From NCBI RefSeq assembly GCF_017329565.1, contig NZ_JAFMTT010000009.1: a DNA stretch of 64,000 nt. One strand, written 5' to 3'. Below, in pieces: positions 8,794-17,182 of the stretch (the first letter of the stretch is position 1; every line of letters begins with the position of its first letter). The position numbers were made by a program, and so were the translations under genes. The DNA comes from Alicyclobacillus mali. Its GTDB lineage: Bacteria > Bacillota > Bacilli > Alicyclobacillales > Alicyclobacillaceae. Below the pieces are notes generated by a model. The model saw only the letters and a program-made list of their open reading frames with translations, did no database searches and had not been told where the DNA came from.

Positions 8794-9634
8794 ACGCGGA
8801 TTGGGTCGCGGCTTAGACGCCTTGATCCCGCAGCTCAATGTGTCGGACGAGGATCATATTGTGCAGATTGACATTCGGGATCTTCGGCCAAATCCGTATC
8901 AGCCGCGGCGGACGTTCAATGAAGAAAGGCTGCAGGAACTGTGTGCTTCGATTCGGGAACACGGCATTCTTCAGCCGCTGATTGTCCGCAAGAGTCAGGT
9001 AAAAGGGTTCGACATCGTCGCCGGCGAGAGGCGATACCGGGCTGCAAAGATGGCGGGCTTGCAAGTGGTCCCCGCGGTGGTTCGGGACTTGAGTGACGTG
9101 CTCTTGATGGAAATTGCGCTCATTGAAAATCTGCAGCGCGAAGATCTCAATCCCATCGAGATTGCCGACGCGTATGCCAAACTGATCGAGAAGTGTCATA
9201 TGACACAGGACGAGCTGGCGAAGCGGGTGGGGCAGAGTCGGAGTCACATCACCAACATGCTGCGGCTTCTGCAGCTTCCGGTTCAAATTCAGGACATGGT
9301 TTCACGTGGAACATTGACCATGGGTCACGCCCGAGCACTGCTGTCTGTAGAGGATGCAAACGAACAGCTTCGATTGGCGGAGCAGACGGTGAAAGAGGCT
9401 TGGAGTGTGCGAAAGCTGGAAACGGTGATCTATCAGCCTAAGAAGGTTTCACGTGAAACTCAGAAAACCGGTTTGTCGACGGAGTATCGGCGATATCAGG
9501 AGCAGGTTCAGGCGTATCTGGGCACGTCCGTCCGCATACAGCCAGGCAAAAAGCGAGGAAAGATCGAGATCGACTACTATTCGGAGGATGATCTCCGGCG
9601 CATCATGGACCTCATGTTGGCGCACGCTCCATGA
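8786..9634 (+). CDS. spo0J: chromosome-partitioning protein Spo0J/ParB
   Basis: A 282-residue ParB CTPase that loads on parS, spreads as a clamp and recruits Smc. It begins with the typical MAKRGLGRGLDALIP. The ParB N domain includes NPYQPRR and the CTP motif GERRYRAAK; a helix-turn-helix (LAKRVGQSRSHITNMLRL) reads parS; the C-terminal part dimerises. Two parS-like palindromes lie inside the gene (9298-9313, 9445-9460), as Bacillus also carries one within spo0J. Confidence 0.96.
   Translation: MAKRGLGRGLDALIPQLNVSDEDHIVQIDIRDLRPNPYQPRRTFNEERLQELCASIREHGILQPLIVRKSQVKGFDIVAGERRYRAAKMAGLQVVPAVVRDLSDVLLMEIALIENLQREDLNPIEIADAYAKLIEKCHMTQDELAKRVGQSRSHITNMLRLLQLPVQIQDMVSRGTLTMGHARALLSVEDANEQLRLAEQTVKEAWSVRKLETVIYQPKKVSRETQKTGLSTEYRRYQEQVQAYLGTSVRIQPGKKRGKIEIDYYSEDDLRRIMDLMLAHAP
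9298..9313. other. parS: parS site within spo0J
   Basis: GGTTTCACGTGGAACA matches the Bacillus consensus TGTTYCACGTGRAACA at 15 of 16 positions. It is a candidate loading site for the ParB encoded here. Confidence 0.85.
9445..9460. other. parS: second parS site within spo0J
   Basis: GGTTTCACGTGAAACT contains the full 14-base palindrome GTTTCACGTGAAAC; only the two outermost bases differ from consensus. Confidence 0.85.
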
Positions 9635-9669
9635 GGAGCGGTCCACGATGTTGTCCGTGAGGTGACTAC

Positions 9670-10374
9670 ATGTTTCTTCTGGGTACGATTGTCGATGTGC
9701 TGGCCATTTTGATCGGCACTGCTATTGGCTACTTTCTACCGCGCATCCCAGACCGGATGCGCGAGACGGTCACGGTCGGCGTGGCACTTTGTGTCATAGC
9801 CATTGGACTGAACATGGCGCTCAGCGACATGAACGATATTGTCCTCATCATCTTCTCTGTCGTGTTGGGTGCCGTCGCGGGCGAGCTCTTGCAGATTGAG
9901 AAGCGATTTGAGCACCTGGCCCACCAGTTGGAACTGCGCTTTCGGCGAATCTACAAAGGACCTGTCGCGCAGGGGTTCATATCTGCGACGCTCTTATTTT
10001 GTGTGGGCTCCATGTCCATTGTAGGTGCGGTGCAGGACGGACTGCAGGGTGATCACAAGACGCTGTTCGCCAAATCTGTGCTTGACGGGTTCTCCTCTGT
10101 AGTGCTCACTTCCACGTTAGGACCGGGTGTCGGACTTGCCGCTATTCCGGTACTGGTTTACCAAGGGCTCATTGCACTCATTTCGCATGCGTTCGGAAGC
10201 TTTTTAGATACGCCGCTTATCATTGAACCAATCACCGCGGCGGGAGGTCTTCTGATTGTTGCCATTGGACTTCAACTCGCAGGTCTGCGTCGAATTTCGG
10301 TAGCAAATCTGTTGCCCGCTATCGTCATCGCGCCCGTCGTCAAGGTCGTGATCCATTCCATCTCACAGATTTGA
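9670..10374 (+). CDS. DUF554 family integral membrane protein
   Basis: A 234-residue, very hydrophobic protein with about six to seven membrane segments, from FLLGTIVDVLAILIGTAIGY at the N-terminus to the last helix near residue 220. The pattern GTAIGYFLP, GLNMALSD and AVQDGLQGD fits DUF554 (YqgA-like), a widespread putative transporter of unknown substrate. GAGGTG precedes the ATG. It follows spo0J closely (35 bases) and may be co-transcribed. No function is proposed. Confidence 0.8.
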   Translation: MFLLGTIVDVLAILIGTAIGYFLPRIPDRMRETVTVGVALCVIAIGLNMALSDMNDIVLIIFSVVLGAVAGELLQIEKRFEHLAHQLELRFRRIYKGPVAQGFISATLLFCVGSMSIVGAVQDGLQGDHKTLFAKSVLDGFSSVVLTSTLGPGVGLAAIPVLVYQGLIALISHAFGSFLDTPLIIEPITAAGGLLIVAIGLQLAGLRRISVANLLPAIVIAPVVKVVIHSISQI

Positions 10375-10483
10375 GGTCCATCCAACCATTGGCATGGGAT
10401 GTGGATGCGGGAACTAGCCATACTACCGACCGTCACTGCGTGCGGATCGTATTGGAGAGTTGTTGCAGAAGGGGCGAATGGCC

Positions 10484-11008
10484 ATGGGGCTTTCCATTCT
10501 TCAGCCGTACACGCTCGATATTGCCGTGTGCAGCGCGATCTTGGCGATCATCTGCCTGGTGATTGCTTTTGTCGCTCTGTCGCGCTCCGCACGCTTGAAG
10601 CGCAAATTCAATCGGTTGAAAGAGATCACAAGCACAGCTGATCTTGAGCGGGTCTTTGAAGAGACGAAGGACGCGGTTCGCCGACTCGAACTGAAGCTTC
10701 GAGAAGCCGAGGAGCACCTGCGTGAAGTGGAAGAAGCGCTTCAATCCAAGGTATCTACGCCTGCTATCCTGCGCTACAACGCCTTCGCCGAAGTGGGGAG
10801 CGATCTCAGTTACTCCGTGGCGCTCGTCGATGGCAAGGGAGACGGTGTGGTCATCACGTCGATTTATGGTCGCGAGGATTCCGTCACCTATGGAAAGCCC
10901 GTTCAAGGAGGCGACTCTTCCTACATGCTGACCAACGAAGAACGCACGGTCATCGAAGAAGCTCTCCGCGGTGCACCCCAATCGGGAACAACAGCCCAAA
11001 TATCCTGA
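10484..11008 (+). CDS. DUF4446 family membrane-anchored coiled-coil protein
   Basis: About 174 residues. One N-terminal membrane helix (about 10-35) is followed by a charged coiled coil (about 40-90) and a globular end with the motif LRYNAFAEVGSDLSYSVALV, ending ERTVIEEAL, typical of DUF4446. Such proteins commonly lie near parB in Firmicutes; their role is unknown. The ATG at 10484 has AGAAGGGG nine bases upstream; starts at 10460 (TTG) or 10478 are possible. It is convergent with yyaC across a strong hairpin. Confidence 0.75.
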   Translation: MGLSILQPYTLDIAVCSAILAIICLVIAFVALSRSARLKRKFNRLKEITSTADLERVFEETKDAVRRLELKLREAEEHLREVEEALQSKVSTPAILRYNAFAEVGSDLSYSVALVDGKGDGVVITSIYGREDSVTYGKPVQGGDSSYMLTNEERTVIEEALRGAPQSGTTAQIS

Positions 11009-11019
11009 GCAACCCTGCC

Positions 11020-11050
11020 CTGGGGATGTGCGATTCCGTCACATCCCCAG
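11020..11050. terminator. hairpin between convergent genes
   Basis: The 11-bp perfect stem CTGGGGATGTG/CACATCCCCAG (loop of 9) lies between the DUF4446 gene and yyaC and overlaps the yyaC stop. T tracts are short (TTT on plus), so it is a probable but weak bidirectional terminator. Confidence 0.55.
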
Positions 11051-11653
11051 TTTCATGGCGGGATGGCGGTCATACCAGCGCATTAAGCTCGACGTGAGCG
11101 CATCCGCGACGATGTCAGCCATTCGCATGACGATGGCGAGGCGAGTGTTCTGCAGTACGAAGTACTCCATGAACCCCGAGACGTTTACCACGCCCGTAAT
11201 GCACAAATCACCGAACTCAGGGAGGACTTTCTTCACGCCGGATCCCGGGCGCAGAGGTCCCATTTCCACAGCAATCTGACCCACATGGTCGAACTTCCCC
11301 AGACACGCATCGATAGCAATGACGAACGGTTTTACAGGGTACCAATCGTCGATCCGCTGCAGCGTCGCCTGAAGATTGACCGCGTGTACAGGCTCATCCA
11401 ATGTACCGAGGACGTGTACGCCTGCCAGTTTCACGTGATCCGCGAGCCGAGACCCTACGATAGGGCCAAACGCGTCTCCGGTCGAACGATCGGTTCCAAC
11501 GCATACGATGATCATCGGCAATCTGCCGTGTTGCGCAAGCGCCGCATCCAACTGTTGTTCTAGGGTCGACACCGCATCTGGGCTCTCCATGGAGACGCGG
11601 CCACCCGAGTGTTGGGCGCTCGGCCACGAAAGGTCTGTCGACGAGCGATTCAC
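11039..11653 (-). CDS. yyaC: YyaC, spore-protease-fold sporulation protein
   Basis: A 204-residue protein of the YyaC family, related in fold to the GPR spore protease. Core motifs are IIVCVGTDRSTGDAFGPIVG, VHVLGTLDEPVHA, VIAIDACLGK and the GVVNVSGFMEYFVLQNTRL end. In Bacillus it is a sporulation-phase gene beside spo0J. The GTG at 11653 has GAGGGGG at ideal distance; a GTG at 11671 would start 6 codons earlier with less support. It is the only minus-strand gene in this block apart from a possible 38-residue ORF at 15506-15622, consistent with separate, stage-specific expression. Confidence 0.88.
   Translation of the reverse strand: MNRSSTDLSWPSAQHSGGRVSMESPDAVSTLEQQLDAALAQHGRLPMIIVCVGTDRSTGDAFGPIVGSRLADHVKLAGVHVLGTLDEPVHAVNLQATLQRIDDWYPVKPFVIAIDACLGKFDHVGQIAVEMGPLRPGSGVKKVLPEFGDLCITGVVNVSGFMEYFVLQNTRLAIVMRMADIVADALTSSLMRWYDRHPAMKLGM
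11427..11442. other. degenerate parS-like sequence within yyaC
   Basis: AGTTTCACGTGATCCG keeps one half-site and the CACGTG centre but has four mismatches to consensus. Probably weak or non-functional. Confidence 0.25.
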
Positions 11654-11750
11654 CCGATTTCCCCCTCGCACGGAATATTCCCAGTATACGTTTGCGTATC
11701 ATCGACTATACCTGTCCTGACAGACCAGAAAGTAGACGCGGGGGGATGGC

Positions 11751-12323
11751 ATGGTCGATCTCGTCCTCTTGGCCGGGGCACTTTGGATCGCCGTCTGGAT
11801 CGCAACACGACCGGCCGAAATCGCCCTGTTGTACGCAGCTGGCTTTTATGCGAGCACCTACGCCGCGGTGCAGGTGGCGCCATGGCTGGTCGTCCATCTG
11901 TCCGTCACCAGGCCGGTTTTGACATGGGTGGCGCAACGCATCGAGACCAAGGTACCTGTCTTCGACCCGTACCGCCCAGATGACTCTTCGCTTGTTCTAC
12001 CTTCACCTATCGCCATCCATGCGCTGGACTGGATGATGGCCGTCTTCCTCGGCGGGGCGGTGTGGTTCACCTTTGTCGGCGTTCATCGCTTCTTGCACAT
12101 CATGCTCGATGAAAATGACTCAGAACAGGCGACTCCACTGGTCCGCGTCGCCAGCACTTTACTCGGCACGGCCACAGGCGCGTGGTGCATGCTGATCGCT
12201 GCTCCGGCGATCGCGGCCCTGCTCGATATGTTTGGTCGTCCGCAGTCTTTCGCCTCAAATCCGCTCCTGGACGCCCTTCTTCGGGGCGTACAGGCCATCC
12301 CGGTGTTTCGAACTATGGTATGA
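11751..12323 (+). CDS. uncharacterised multi-pass membrane protein (CvpA-like)
   Basis: A 190-residue protein with about four membrane segments (roughly 3-50 as a paired hydrophobic region, 90-112, 132-155). The layout resembles CvpA-type proteins, but no diagnostic motif is secure. The ATG is preceded by GGGGGATGG. It lies 34 bases upstream of the mscS homologue on the same strand and probably shares its transcript. Function unknown. Confidence 0.65.
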   Translation: MVDLVLLAGALWIAVWIATRPAEIALLYAAGFYASTYAAVQVAPWLVVHLSVTRPVLTWVAQRIETKVPVFDPYRPDDSSLVLPSPIAIHALDWMMAVFLGGAVWFTFVGVHRFLHIMLDENDSEQATPLVRVASTLLGTATGAWCMLIAAPAIAALLDMFGRPQSFASNPLLDALLRGVQAIPVFRTMV

Positions 12324-12357
12324 TGGGACATCATGAGACGAGCCGGGAGGGTCAGCG

Positions 12358-13206
12358 GTGACGCTTTGGGCGGACATTCAACACAAGGCGCTTTCGGACA
12401 TGCCGAGCCTCGAGGTTGTCATTTGGGACGCCATTCGCATTGCCGTCTTTTTCATCTTGGCTCGCATCCTGATTCGCGTCGGTGTTCGTGTCACGAGGCG
12501 CATGTTATCCCTTCATACCAAAATGGACGACCGGCGGCGAAAGACGCTTGAGTCGTTGTTCACGAACGTCATCCGTTACACGGTATACTTTGTGTTGGTG
12601 GTTGAAGTTCTTTCGCTCTTTCACGTCAACGTGTCCGCGATTCTCGCGAGCGCCGGTATCGTTGGCGTAGCGGTCGGCTTTGGAGCGCAGAGCCTCGTCA
12701 AGGATCTGATTTCGGGCTTATTCATCCTGTTTGAAGACCAATATGGTGTCGGCGATACGGTGCAAATCAACGGCTTTAAGGGAACCGTGATTTCCATCGG
12801 GATTCGCCTCACGAGGGTGCAGGCGTGGACTGGCGAAGTTCAGGTCATTCCCAACGGCCAGATTACAAGCGTGACCAACTATTCGCGCACGCAGTCGACG
12901 GCCGTGATCGACGTCACCGTTCCATATGATGTCGACGTGGATCTCGTCAAATCCATCATGGAACGGGTGTTGACCCGGCTCAAGGATGAGCGGCCCGGCG
13001 TCGTGACGGGACCGGTGCAGGTGCTTGGGGTTCAGGACCTCTCCAACACGAATCTCGTCATCCGTGCCACGGCCGTGTGTGCTCCCACCAAAAATGGCGA
13101 GATCGAGCGGGAGGCGCACGAACGAATCAAGGCAGAGCTTGATCGCGCGCTGCATGAAGGCGAGGAAGCGCAAGGCGCGGCGGGCGGCGAACTTGCTGTT
13201 GAGTAA
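12358..13206 (+). CDS. small-conductance mechanosensitive channel, MscS family
   Basis: A 282-residue channel with the MscS layout: three N-terminal membrane helices (about 20-110), the pore-lining helix with alternating Ala/Gly (ASAGIVGVAVGFGAQSLVKD), then the beta domain (FEDQYGVGDTVQINGFKGTV, VQVIPNGQI) and a C-terminal alpha/beta vestibule. It opens on membrane tension to release solutes during osmotic downshock. The GTG at 12358 has GGGAGGG upstream. Confidence 0.93.
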   Translation: MTLWADIQHKALSDMPSLEVVIWDAIRIAVFFILARILIRVGVRVTRRMLSLHTKMDDRRRKTLESLFTNVIRYTVYFVLVVEVLSLFHVNVSAILASAGIVGVAVGFGAQSLVKDLISGLFILFEDQYGVGDTVQINGFKGTVISIGIRLTRVQAWTGEVQVIPNGQITSVTNYSRTQSTAVIDVTVPYDVDVDLVKSIMERVLTRLKDERPGVVTGPVQVLGVQDLSNTNLVIRATAVCAPTKNGEIEREAHERIKAELDRALHEGEEAQGAAGGELAVE

Positions 13207-13223
13207 CGATGGGGGGCGATGGC

Positions 13224-13448
13224 GTGGCGGTCACGTTTGGACTTGGCGACATCGTCAGAATGAAAAAGCCGCACGCCTGCGGTGAAAACCGCTGGGAGGT
13301 GATCCGCATGGGGATGGACATTCGGATCAAGTGCCAACGGTGCGGCCACAGCGTCCTCATTCCCAGGTCGCGATTTGAAAGATTGATTCGAGCTGTTATC
13401 GAGAGGGGAGGGGCGGCCGATGAAGGTCAAGACGGCGTGTCCAATTGA
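13224..13448 (+). CDS. DUF951 family protein
   Basis: A 74-residue protein with the DUF951 pattern: GDIVRMKKPHACGENRWEVI, MGMDIRIKCQRCGHSVL, IPRSRFER. The paired Cys residues (HACG and CQRCG) suggest metal binding. It is conserved in this neighbourhood in Firmicutes (Bacillus YyzM), role unknown. The GTG at 13224 has GGGGGG seven bases before it; an ATG at 13209 is possible. The 3' end overlaps the next gene by 29 bases in another frame. Confidence 0.85.
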   Translation: MAVTFGLGDIVRMKKPHACGENRWEVIRMGMDIRIKCQRCGHSVLIPRSRFERLIRAVIERGGAADEGQDGVSN

Positions 13449-15450
13449 TTGTTACGACGCCTGTGCGTTCATCGCCGAGGTGGGAGAGGACGGCGAGATT
13501 CGCCTGAGCGGAAACCCGGAGCACCCCATCACGCGCGGCACCATCTGCAACCGCGGCAGGCAGCTTGCCGTGCGGCGGAATAGCCGGGATCGCGTGTTGT
13601 ATCCTCTGAAGCGCGAAGGTGACCGATGGACACGCATCTCGTGGGAACGGGCGATGCGCGAGATCGCAGAGGAGATCCAGCGGACGCTTGACGAGGTGGG
13701 GCACCACGGAATCTTGCATTACTACGACTGGGGATCTGGCGGCCTGTTGAAGGCGCTGAACCAGCGCTTTTTCTACGCGCTCGGCGGGTGCTCGGAAGCC
13801 ATCGGCAGCTTGTGCTGGGATGCAGGCATCCGGGCGCAAGCCTACGACTTCGGGCTGGCCAACAGCCATTCGCCGGAGGACATGGCGGAGCACGCGGAGG
13901 CCATCGTCGTCTGGGGACGAAACGTAGCCAACACGAACGTGCACATGATTCCGTTTATTCGCCAGGCGCAGGCGCGGGGTGCGAAGCTCGTGGTCATCAC
14001 CACCCTGCCTCAGGACTTGGCGCGCCGCGCCGACAAGGCCATCTACCCTCGCCCGGGCACGGACGGCCTGTTGGCCCTCGCGGCGCTTCGCATCTGCCGA
14101 GATGAGGGCTGGCTGGATCGCGCGTTTTTGCAGGATCGCGCGATTGGCTGGGAAGACCTGGCCGCTGATTTGGACCGGTACGATCTCGACGAAGTGGCCC
14201 GATGGACGGACGTTCCTGTTGAGGATATTCGCTTCCTCGCGGAGCTGTATGGGAAGACGAAGCCCGTGTGCACGCTGCTCGGCATCGGGATGCAGCGCTA
14301 CGCGCAGGGCGGGCAGACCATCCGCGCCATCGACGCGCTTGCCGCAGCCACGGGCCACGTCGGCATTCCCGGAGGTGGCGTGAACTACGCGCAGCGACAA
14401 TTGGGCCGTTTCTACGACGAGGAAGCCATCATCAACCGCCGCGGAGCGGACGTGCGGGAGATGCTCCGGCCGACACTGGCCGCTGATTTGCTTGCAGCCG
14501 ATCCGCCTGTGCAGGTCATGTTTGTCACGCGCAGCAATCCGGTTGCGCAGGTCCCGGACAGCGGCCGTCTCCGCGAGGCCATGGCCCACATTCGCTGCAA
14601 GGTCGTGATCGACACGTTCATGACGGCCACGGCGGAATGCGCCGATTACGTGCTGCCGTGCACCAACGTGCTCGAGGAAGAGGACGTGGTCTACACCACC
14701 ATGTGGCACGACTGCGTCAGCTACGCTCGCCCTGTGGTGCCGCCTCGCGGCGAGGCAAAGCCGGAGTGGGAGATCTTTCGCGATCTCGCCGCGGCCCTGG
14801 GGCGACCCGAGATCATGGAGGGTGACGTGGACTCCTGGATCCGTCGGGCGCTCAGGCGCTGGCCGGCGGACAAGGTGAACGAGCTTCGCGAACGGGGATT
14901 TGTGAGGCTTGGGGCGCCGAGTGTACCGTGGCAGGACGGGCGATTCCTCACGCCAAGCGGCAAGTTTGAGTTCGCTTCGGCAGTCGCCGCGCGTGACGGC
15001 CATTCGGCCGTGGCTCGCATCGACGTGGGTCGCTTTCCGAAGGACGCGAACCTGCCATACACGCTGCTGACCGTGCACCCGCGGAAGTGGCAGATGTCGC
15101 AGCGCGACACGCTGCCGGAGGCGAAGGGACCCTATCCCATTGCAGAACTGGGTTCGGAAATCGCCGCCGATCGCGGCATCCAGGACGGAGATTGGGTCCA
15201 CGTGCGGAACAGCAAGGCGAGCGTGATTGCGCGGGCTCGTGTAACAGTTGAGGGCCATCCGCGCGTCGTGCGGATGGAAATTGGTTGGCACGGGCAGGGT
15301 GTAACCTTGAACGACTTCACCTCGGACGGCTTGGCCGACTTTGGCATCCAAGCGGCACAGTACGACTGTCTGTGCGATGTGGTCAAGGTCGCCGCGCCAC
15401 ACGAAAATGCGAGAGCGTCCGGATCGGAAGCTCTCGCGCATCAGGTGTGA
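13420..15450 (+). CDS. yyaE: molybdopterin-dependent oxidoreductase (YyaE-like)
   Basis: A 676-residue member of the DMSO reductase/formate dehydrogenase superfamily. The N-terminal 4Fe-4S motif is Cys7, Cys11, Cys15 and Cys43 (TACPIDCYDACAF...GTICNRG). Molybdopterin-binding segments follow (VVWGRNVANTN, ITTLPQDLARRADKAIYPRPG), then TMWHDCVSYA and the C-terminal dinucleotide-binding barrel (LLTVHPRKWQMSQRDTL). Cys132 in GSLCWDAG is a candidate molybdenum ligand. It has no Tat signal or membrane subunit and so is probably cytoplasmic. Bacillus yyaE occupies the same position. Substrate unknown. GGGGAGGGG precedes the ATG. Confidence 0.9.
   Translation: MKVKTACPIDCYDACAFIAEVGEDGEIRLSGNPEHPITRGTICNRGRQLAVRRNSRDRVLYPLKREGDRWTRISWERAMREIAEEIQRTLDEVGHHGILHYYDWGSGGLLKALNQRFFYALGGCSEAIGSLCWDAGIRAQAYDFGLANSHSPEDMAEHAEAIVVWGRNVANTNVHMIPFIRQAQARGAKLVVITTLPQDLARRADKAIYPRPGTDGLLALAALRICRDEGWLDRAFLQDRAIGWEDLAADLDRYDLDEVARWTDVPVEDIRFLAELYGKTKPVCTLLGIGMQRYAQGGQTIRAIDALAAATGHVGIPGGGVNYAQRQLGRFYDEEAIINRRGADVREMLRPTLAADLLAADPPVQVMFVTRSNPVAQVPDSGRLREAMAHIRCKVVIDTFMTATAECADYVLPCTNVLEEEDVVYTTMWHDCVSYARPVVPPRGEAKPEWEIFRDLAAALGRPEIMEGDVDSWIRRALRRWPADKVNELRERGFVRLGAPSVPWQDGRFLTPSGKFEFASAVAARDGHSAVARIDVGRFPKDANLPYTLLTVHPRKWQMSQRDTLPEAKGPYPIAELGSEIAADRGIQDGDWVHVRNSKASVIARARVTVEGHPRVVRMEIGWHGQGVTLNDFTSDGLADFGIQAAQYDCLCDVVKVAAPHENARASGSEALAHQV
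15408..15438. repeat. inverted repeat at the yyaE 3' end
   Basis: GCGAGAGC (15409-15416) and GCTCTCGC (15430-15437) form an 8-bp hairpin with a 13-base loop inside the last codons. No T tract follows, so it is not called a terminator. Confidence 0.4.
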
Positions 15451-15505
15451 TATGAAAGCGCGGGTGTGTCATGAGTCCGCATGACGAGGCTCATGGCACG
15501 CCCAG

Positions 15506-15622
15506 TCATGAGGCCATGGGATACGCGCGGGCAGTCGGGACGGAGGCGCGCTTTGGCTCGCAGGCCAGCGCCTTGGGCGACAATTTGCGGACGCGAAGAC
15601 GGCGCAAGAGCCGACGCAGCAT
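15506..15622 (-). CDS. possible 38-residue Arg-rich peptide
   Basis: In the 364-base gap before ychF, the minus strand reads GAGGAGGTGATAGCG then ATG, an almost full-length complement of the 16S rRNA tail. It opens a 38-codon frame beginning MLRRLLRRLRVRKL, a basic amphipathic start, and ending in a TGA at 15508-15506. No homologue is recognised. The rest of the gap (15451-15505, 15623-15753) shows no convincing gene. The ribosome-binding site is the only support, so this is tentative. Confidence 0.35.
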   Translation of the reverse strand: MLRRLLRRLRVRKLSPKALACEPKRASVPTARAYPMAS

Positions 15623-15753
15623 CGCTATCACCTCCTCTGATGATGAGTATTCCAACGGGGAGAATGTTTATCCGGACAGATGCCCGGATGACTCTGCGCC
15701 CATATTGTATGCGCGAATTCGTACAAAGTGGACAAGAATTCTCCCCGGCAGCT

Positions 15754-15782
15754 TTGTCGAGCTTCGGCTGAATCTCTATACT
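15754..15782 (+). promoter_or_regulatory. promoter of ychF
   Basis: TTGTCG (15754-15759), a 17-base spacer and TATACT (15777-15782) form a good vegetative promoter 33 bases before the ychF ATG. Confidence 0.65.
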
Positions 15783-15814
15783 TAATCCTGCAAACAACGC
15801 GGCGAGGTGTCAAC

Positions 15815-16915
15815 ATGTCACTCCAAGCTGGGATCGTCGGCCTGCCGAATGTCGGCAAGTCCACATTGTTCAACGCCATCACGAAAGCCGGCGCGGAGGC
15901 GGCGAATTATCCCTTTTGCACAATTGACCCGAACGTGGGCGTGGTCGAGGTGCCGGATCGGCGGCTTCAGGTGCTCGCGGGCATCGTCCATCCTAAAAGG
16001 ATTGTTCCGACGGCCTTCGAATTCGTCGACATCGCGGGACTTGTGAAGGGAGCGAGCCAAGGTGAGGGGCTCGGCAACCGGTTCCTTGCGCACATCCGCG
16101 AAGTGGACGCCATCGTGCACGTGGTGCGCTGCTTTGAGAACAGCGATATCACACACGTCGCTGGCACGGTGGATCCGCTTCGGGACATCGACATCATCAA
16201 CGTGGAACTCATCCTGGCGGACCTGGAGACGGTCGCGAAGCGGCTGGATCGCGCCCGCAAAAACATGAAGAGCGGCGACAAGCGTTTCAAAATCGAGGTG
16301 GAGGCGCTCGAGCGACTCCAGGCTGCGCTGGAATCGGAGCGGCCGGCGAGATCGGTCGAGCTGAACGAGGAAGAGTCAAGCATCCTCCGAGATCTGCACC
16401 TGTTGACCGCAAAGCCGGTGCTGTACGCGGCCAACGTCGGGGAAGATGACATCCTGGATCCCTCGTCGAATCCGTACGTCCGGCAGGTTGAGGAGCGAGC
16501 CCAATCCGAGGGATCCGAAGTGGTGGTCGTGTGCGCACAGCTCGAGTCAGAGGTGGCGGAGCTCGAGGGCGAGGATCGCGATGCCTTTCTGCGCGATCTC
16601 GGCCTTGAAGAGCCTGGACTTCACCGCTTGATCCGCAAGGCGTACCACCTGCTCGGGCTCATCACGTTCTTCACGGCGGGCGAGCCGGAGGTCCGGGCCT
16701 GGACCATACGCCAGGGCACGAAAGCGCCACAAGCCGCGGGCGTCATCCACTCCGATTTCGAGCGTGGCTTCATCCGAGCTGAAGTGGTCGCCTATGACGA
16801 TCTCGTCGCGGCCGGAAGTTTTCAGACGGCGAGGGAACAGGGGAAGATCCGTTTGGAAGGGAAGGACTACGTCGTTCAGGACGGCGACGTGTGCTACTTC
16901 CGGTTCAACGTCTGA
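15815..16915 (+). CDS. ychF: redox-regulated ATPase YchF (Obg family)
   Basis: A 366-residue protein, the usual family length. The G domain has GLPNVGKSTLFNAIT, a DIAGLVKGAS switch and an altered NKxD region (LYAANVGED) consistent with ATP preference. A coiled-coil insert covers about 130-200 and a TGS domain the C-terminus (LITFFTAGEPEVRAWTIRQG). YchF binds ribosomes and is implicated in stress responses. The ATG at 15815 follows GAGGTG and lies downstream of the promoter at 15754, which excludes the longer upstream frame. Confidence 0.96.
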   Translation: MSLQAGIVGLPNVGKSTLFNAITKAGAEAANYPFCTIDPNVGVVEVPDRRLQVLAGIVHPKRIVPTAFEFVDIAGLVKGASQGEGLGNRFLAHIREVDAIVHVVRCFENSDITHVAGTVDPLRDIDIINVELILADLETVAKRLDRARKNMKSGDKRFKIEVEALERLQAALESERPARSVELNEEESSILRDLHLLTAKPVLYAANVGEDDILDPSSNPYVRQVEERAQSEGSEVVVVCAQLESEVAELEGEDRDAFLRDLGLEEPGLHRLIRKAYHLLGLITFFTAGEPEVRAWTIRQGTKAPQAAGVIHSDFERGFIRAEVVAYDDLVAAGSFQTAREQGKIRLEGKDYVVQDGDVCYFRFNV

Positions 16916-17070
16916 CTCGGAGGGCACGGTAGACCGCTGCACGAAGCGCGGATGCGTGTGACTCGCAGTGCAGGCCGCAAACGGACAAGCCGTGGCCCAC
17001 GCAGGTGAGCGATGGACCAATACTGCACGAGCGCGCCGCACGTCAACAGGGTGTTTCCAAAGGGAGGATC

Positions 17071-17099
17071 TTGCCCAAGCGAGCGGTTCGTGCTAGCAT
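17071..17099 (+). promoter_or_regulatory. promoter of rpsF-ssb-rpsR
   Basis: TTGCCC (17071-17076), a 17-base spacer and TAGCAT (17094-17099). It leaves a leader of about 77 bases before rpsF. Confidence 0.5.
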
Positions 17100-17139
17100 G
17101 GATGTTCGGTGCACACGTTTTTTGTGGCGCGCCATCCTT

Positions 17140-17155
17140 GCTCCCACGAGGGGGC
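17140..17155 (+). promoter_or_regulatory. hairpin in the rpsF leader
   Basis: GCTCCC/GGGGGC with an ACGA tetraloop sits in the leader 28 bases before rpsF. Many bacteria carry a bS6:bS18-binding autoregulatory RNA in this position. Whether this hairpin is that element was not verified. Confidence 0.3.
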
Positions 17156-17182
17156 CATTAGACCAGAAGGAGGTGTCACGGG

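Noticed and set aside
13396..15441. 681-codon minus-strand ORF opposite the molybdoenzyme
   Set aside because: Shadow of yyaE: Arg/His/Pro-rich translation without domain motifs.
15471..15785. 104-codon plus-strand ORF before ychF
   Set aside because: No ribosome-binding site, low-complexity Arg/Ser content, and the ychF promoter (15754-15782) lies within its end.
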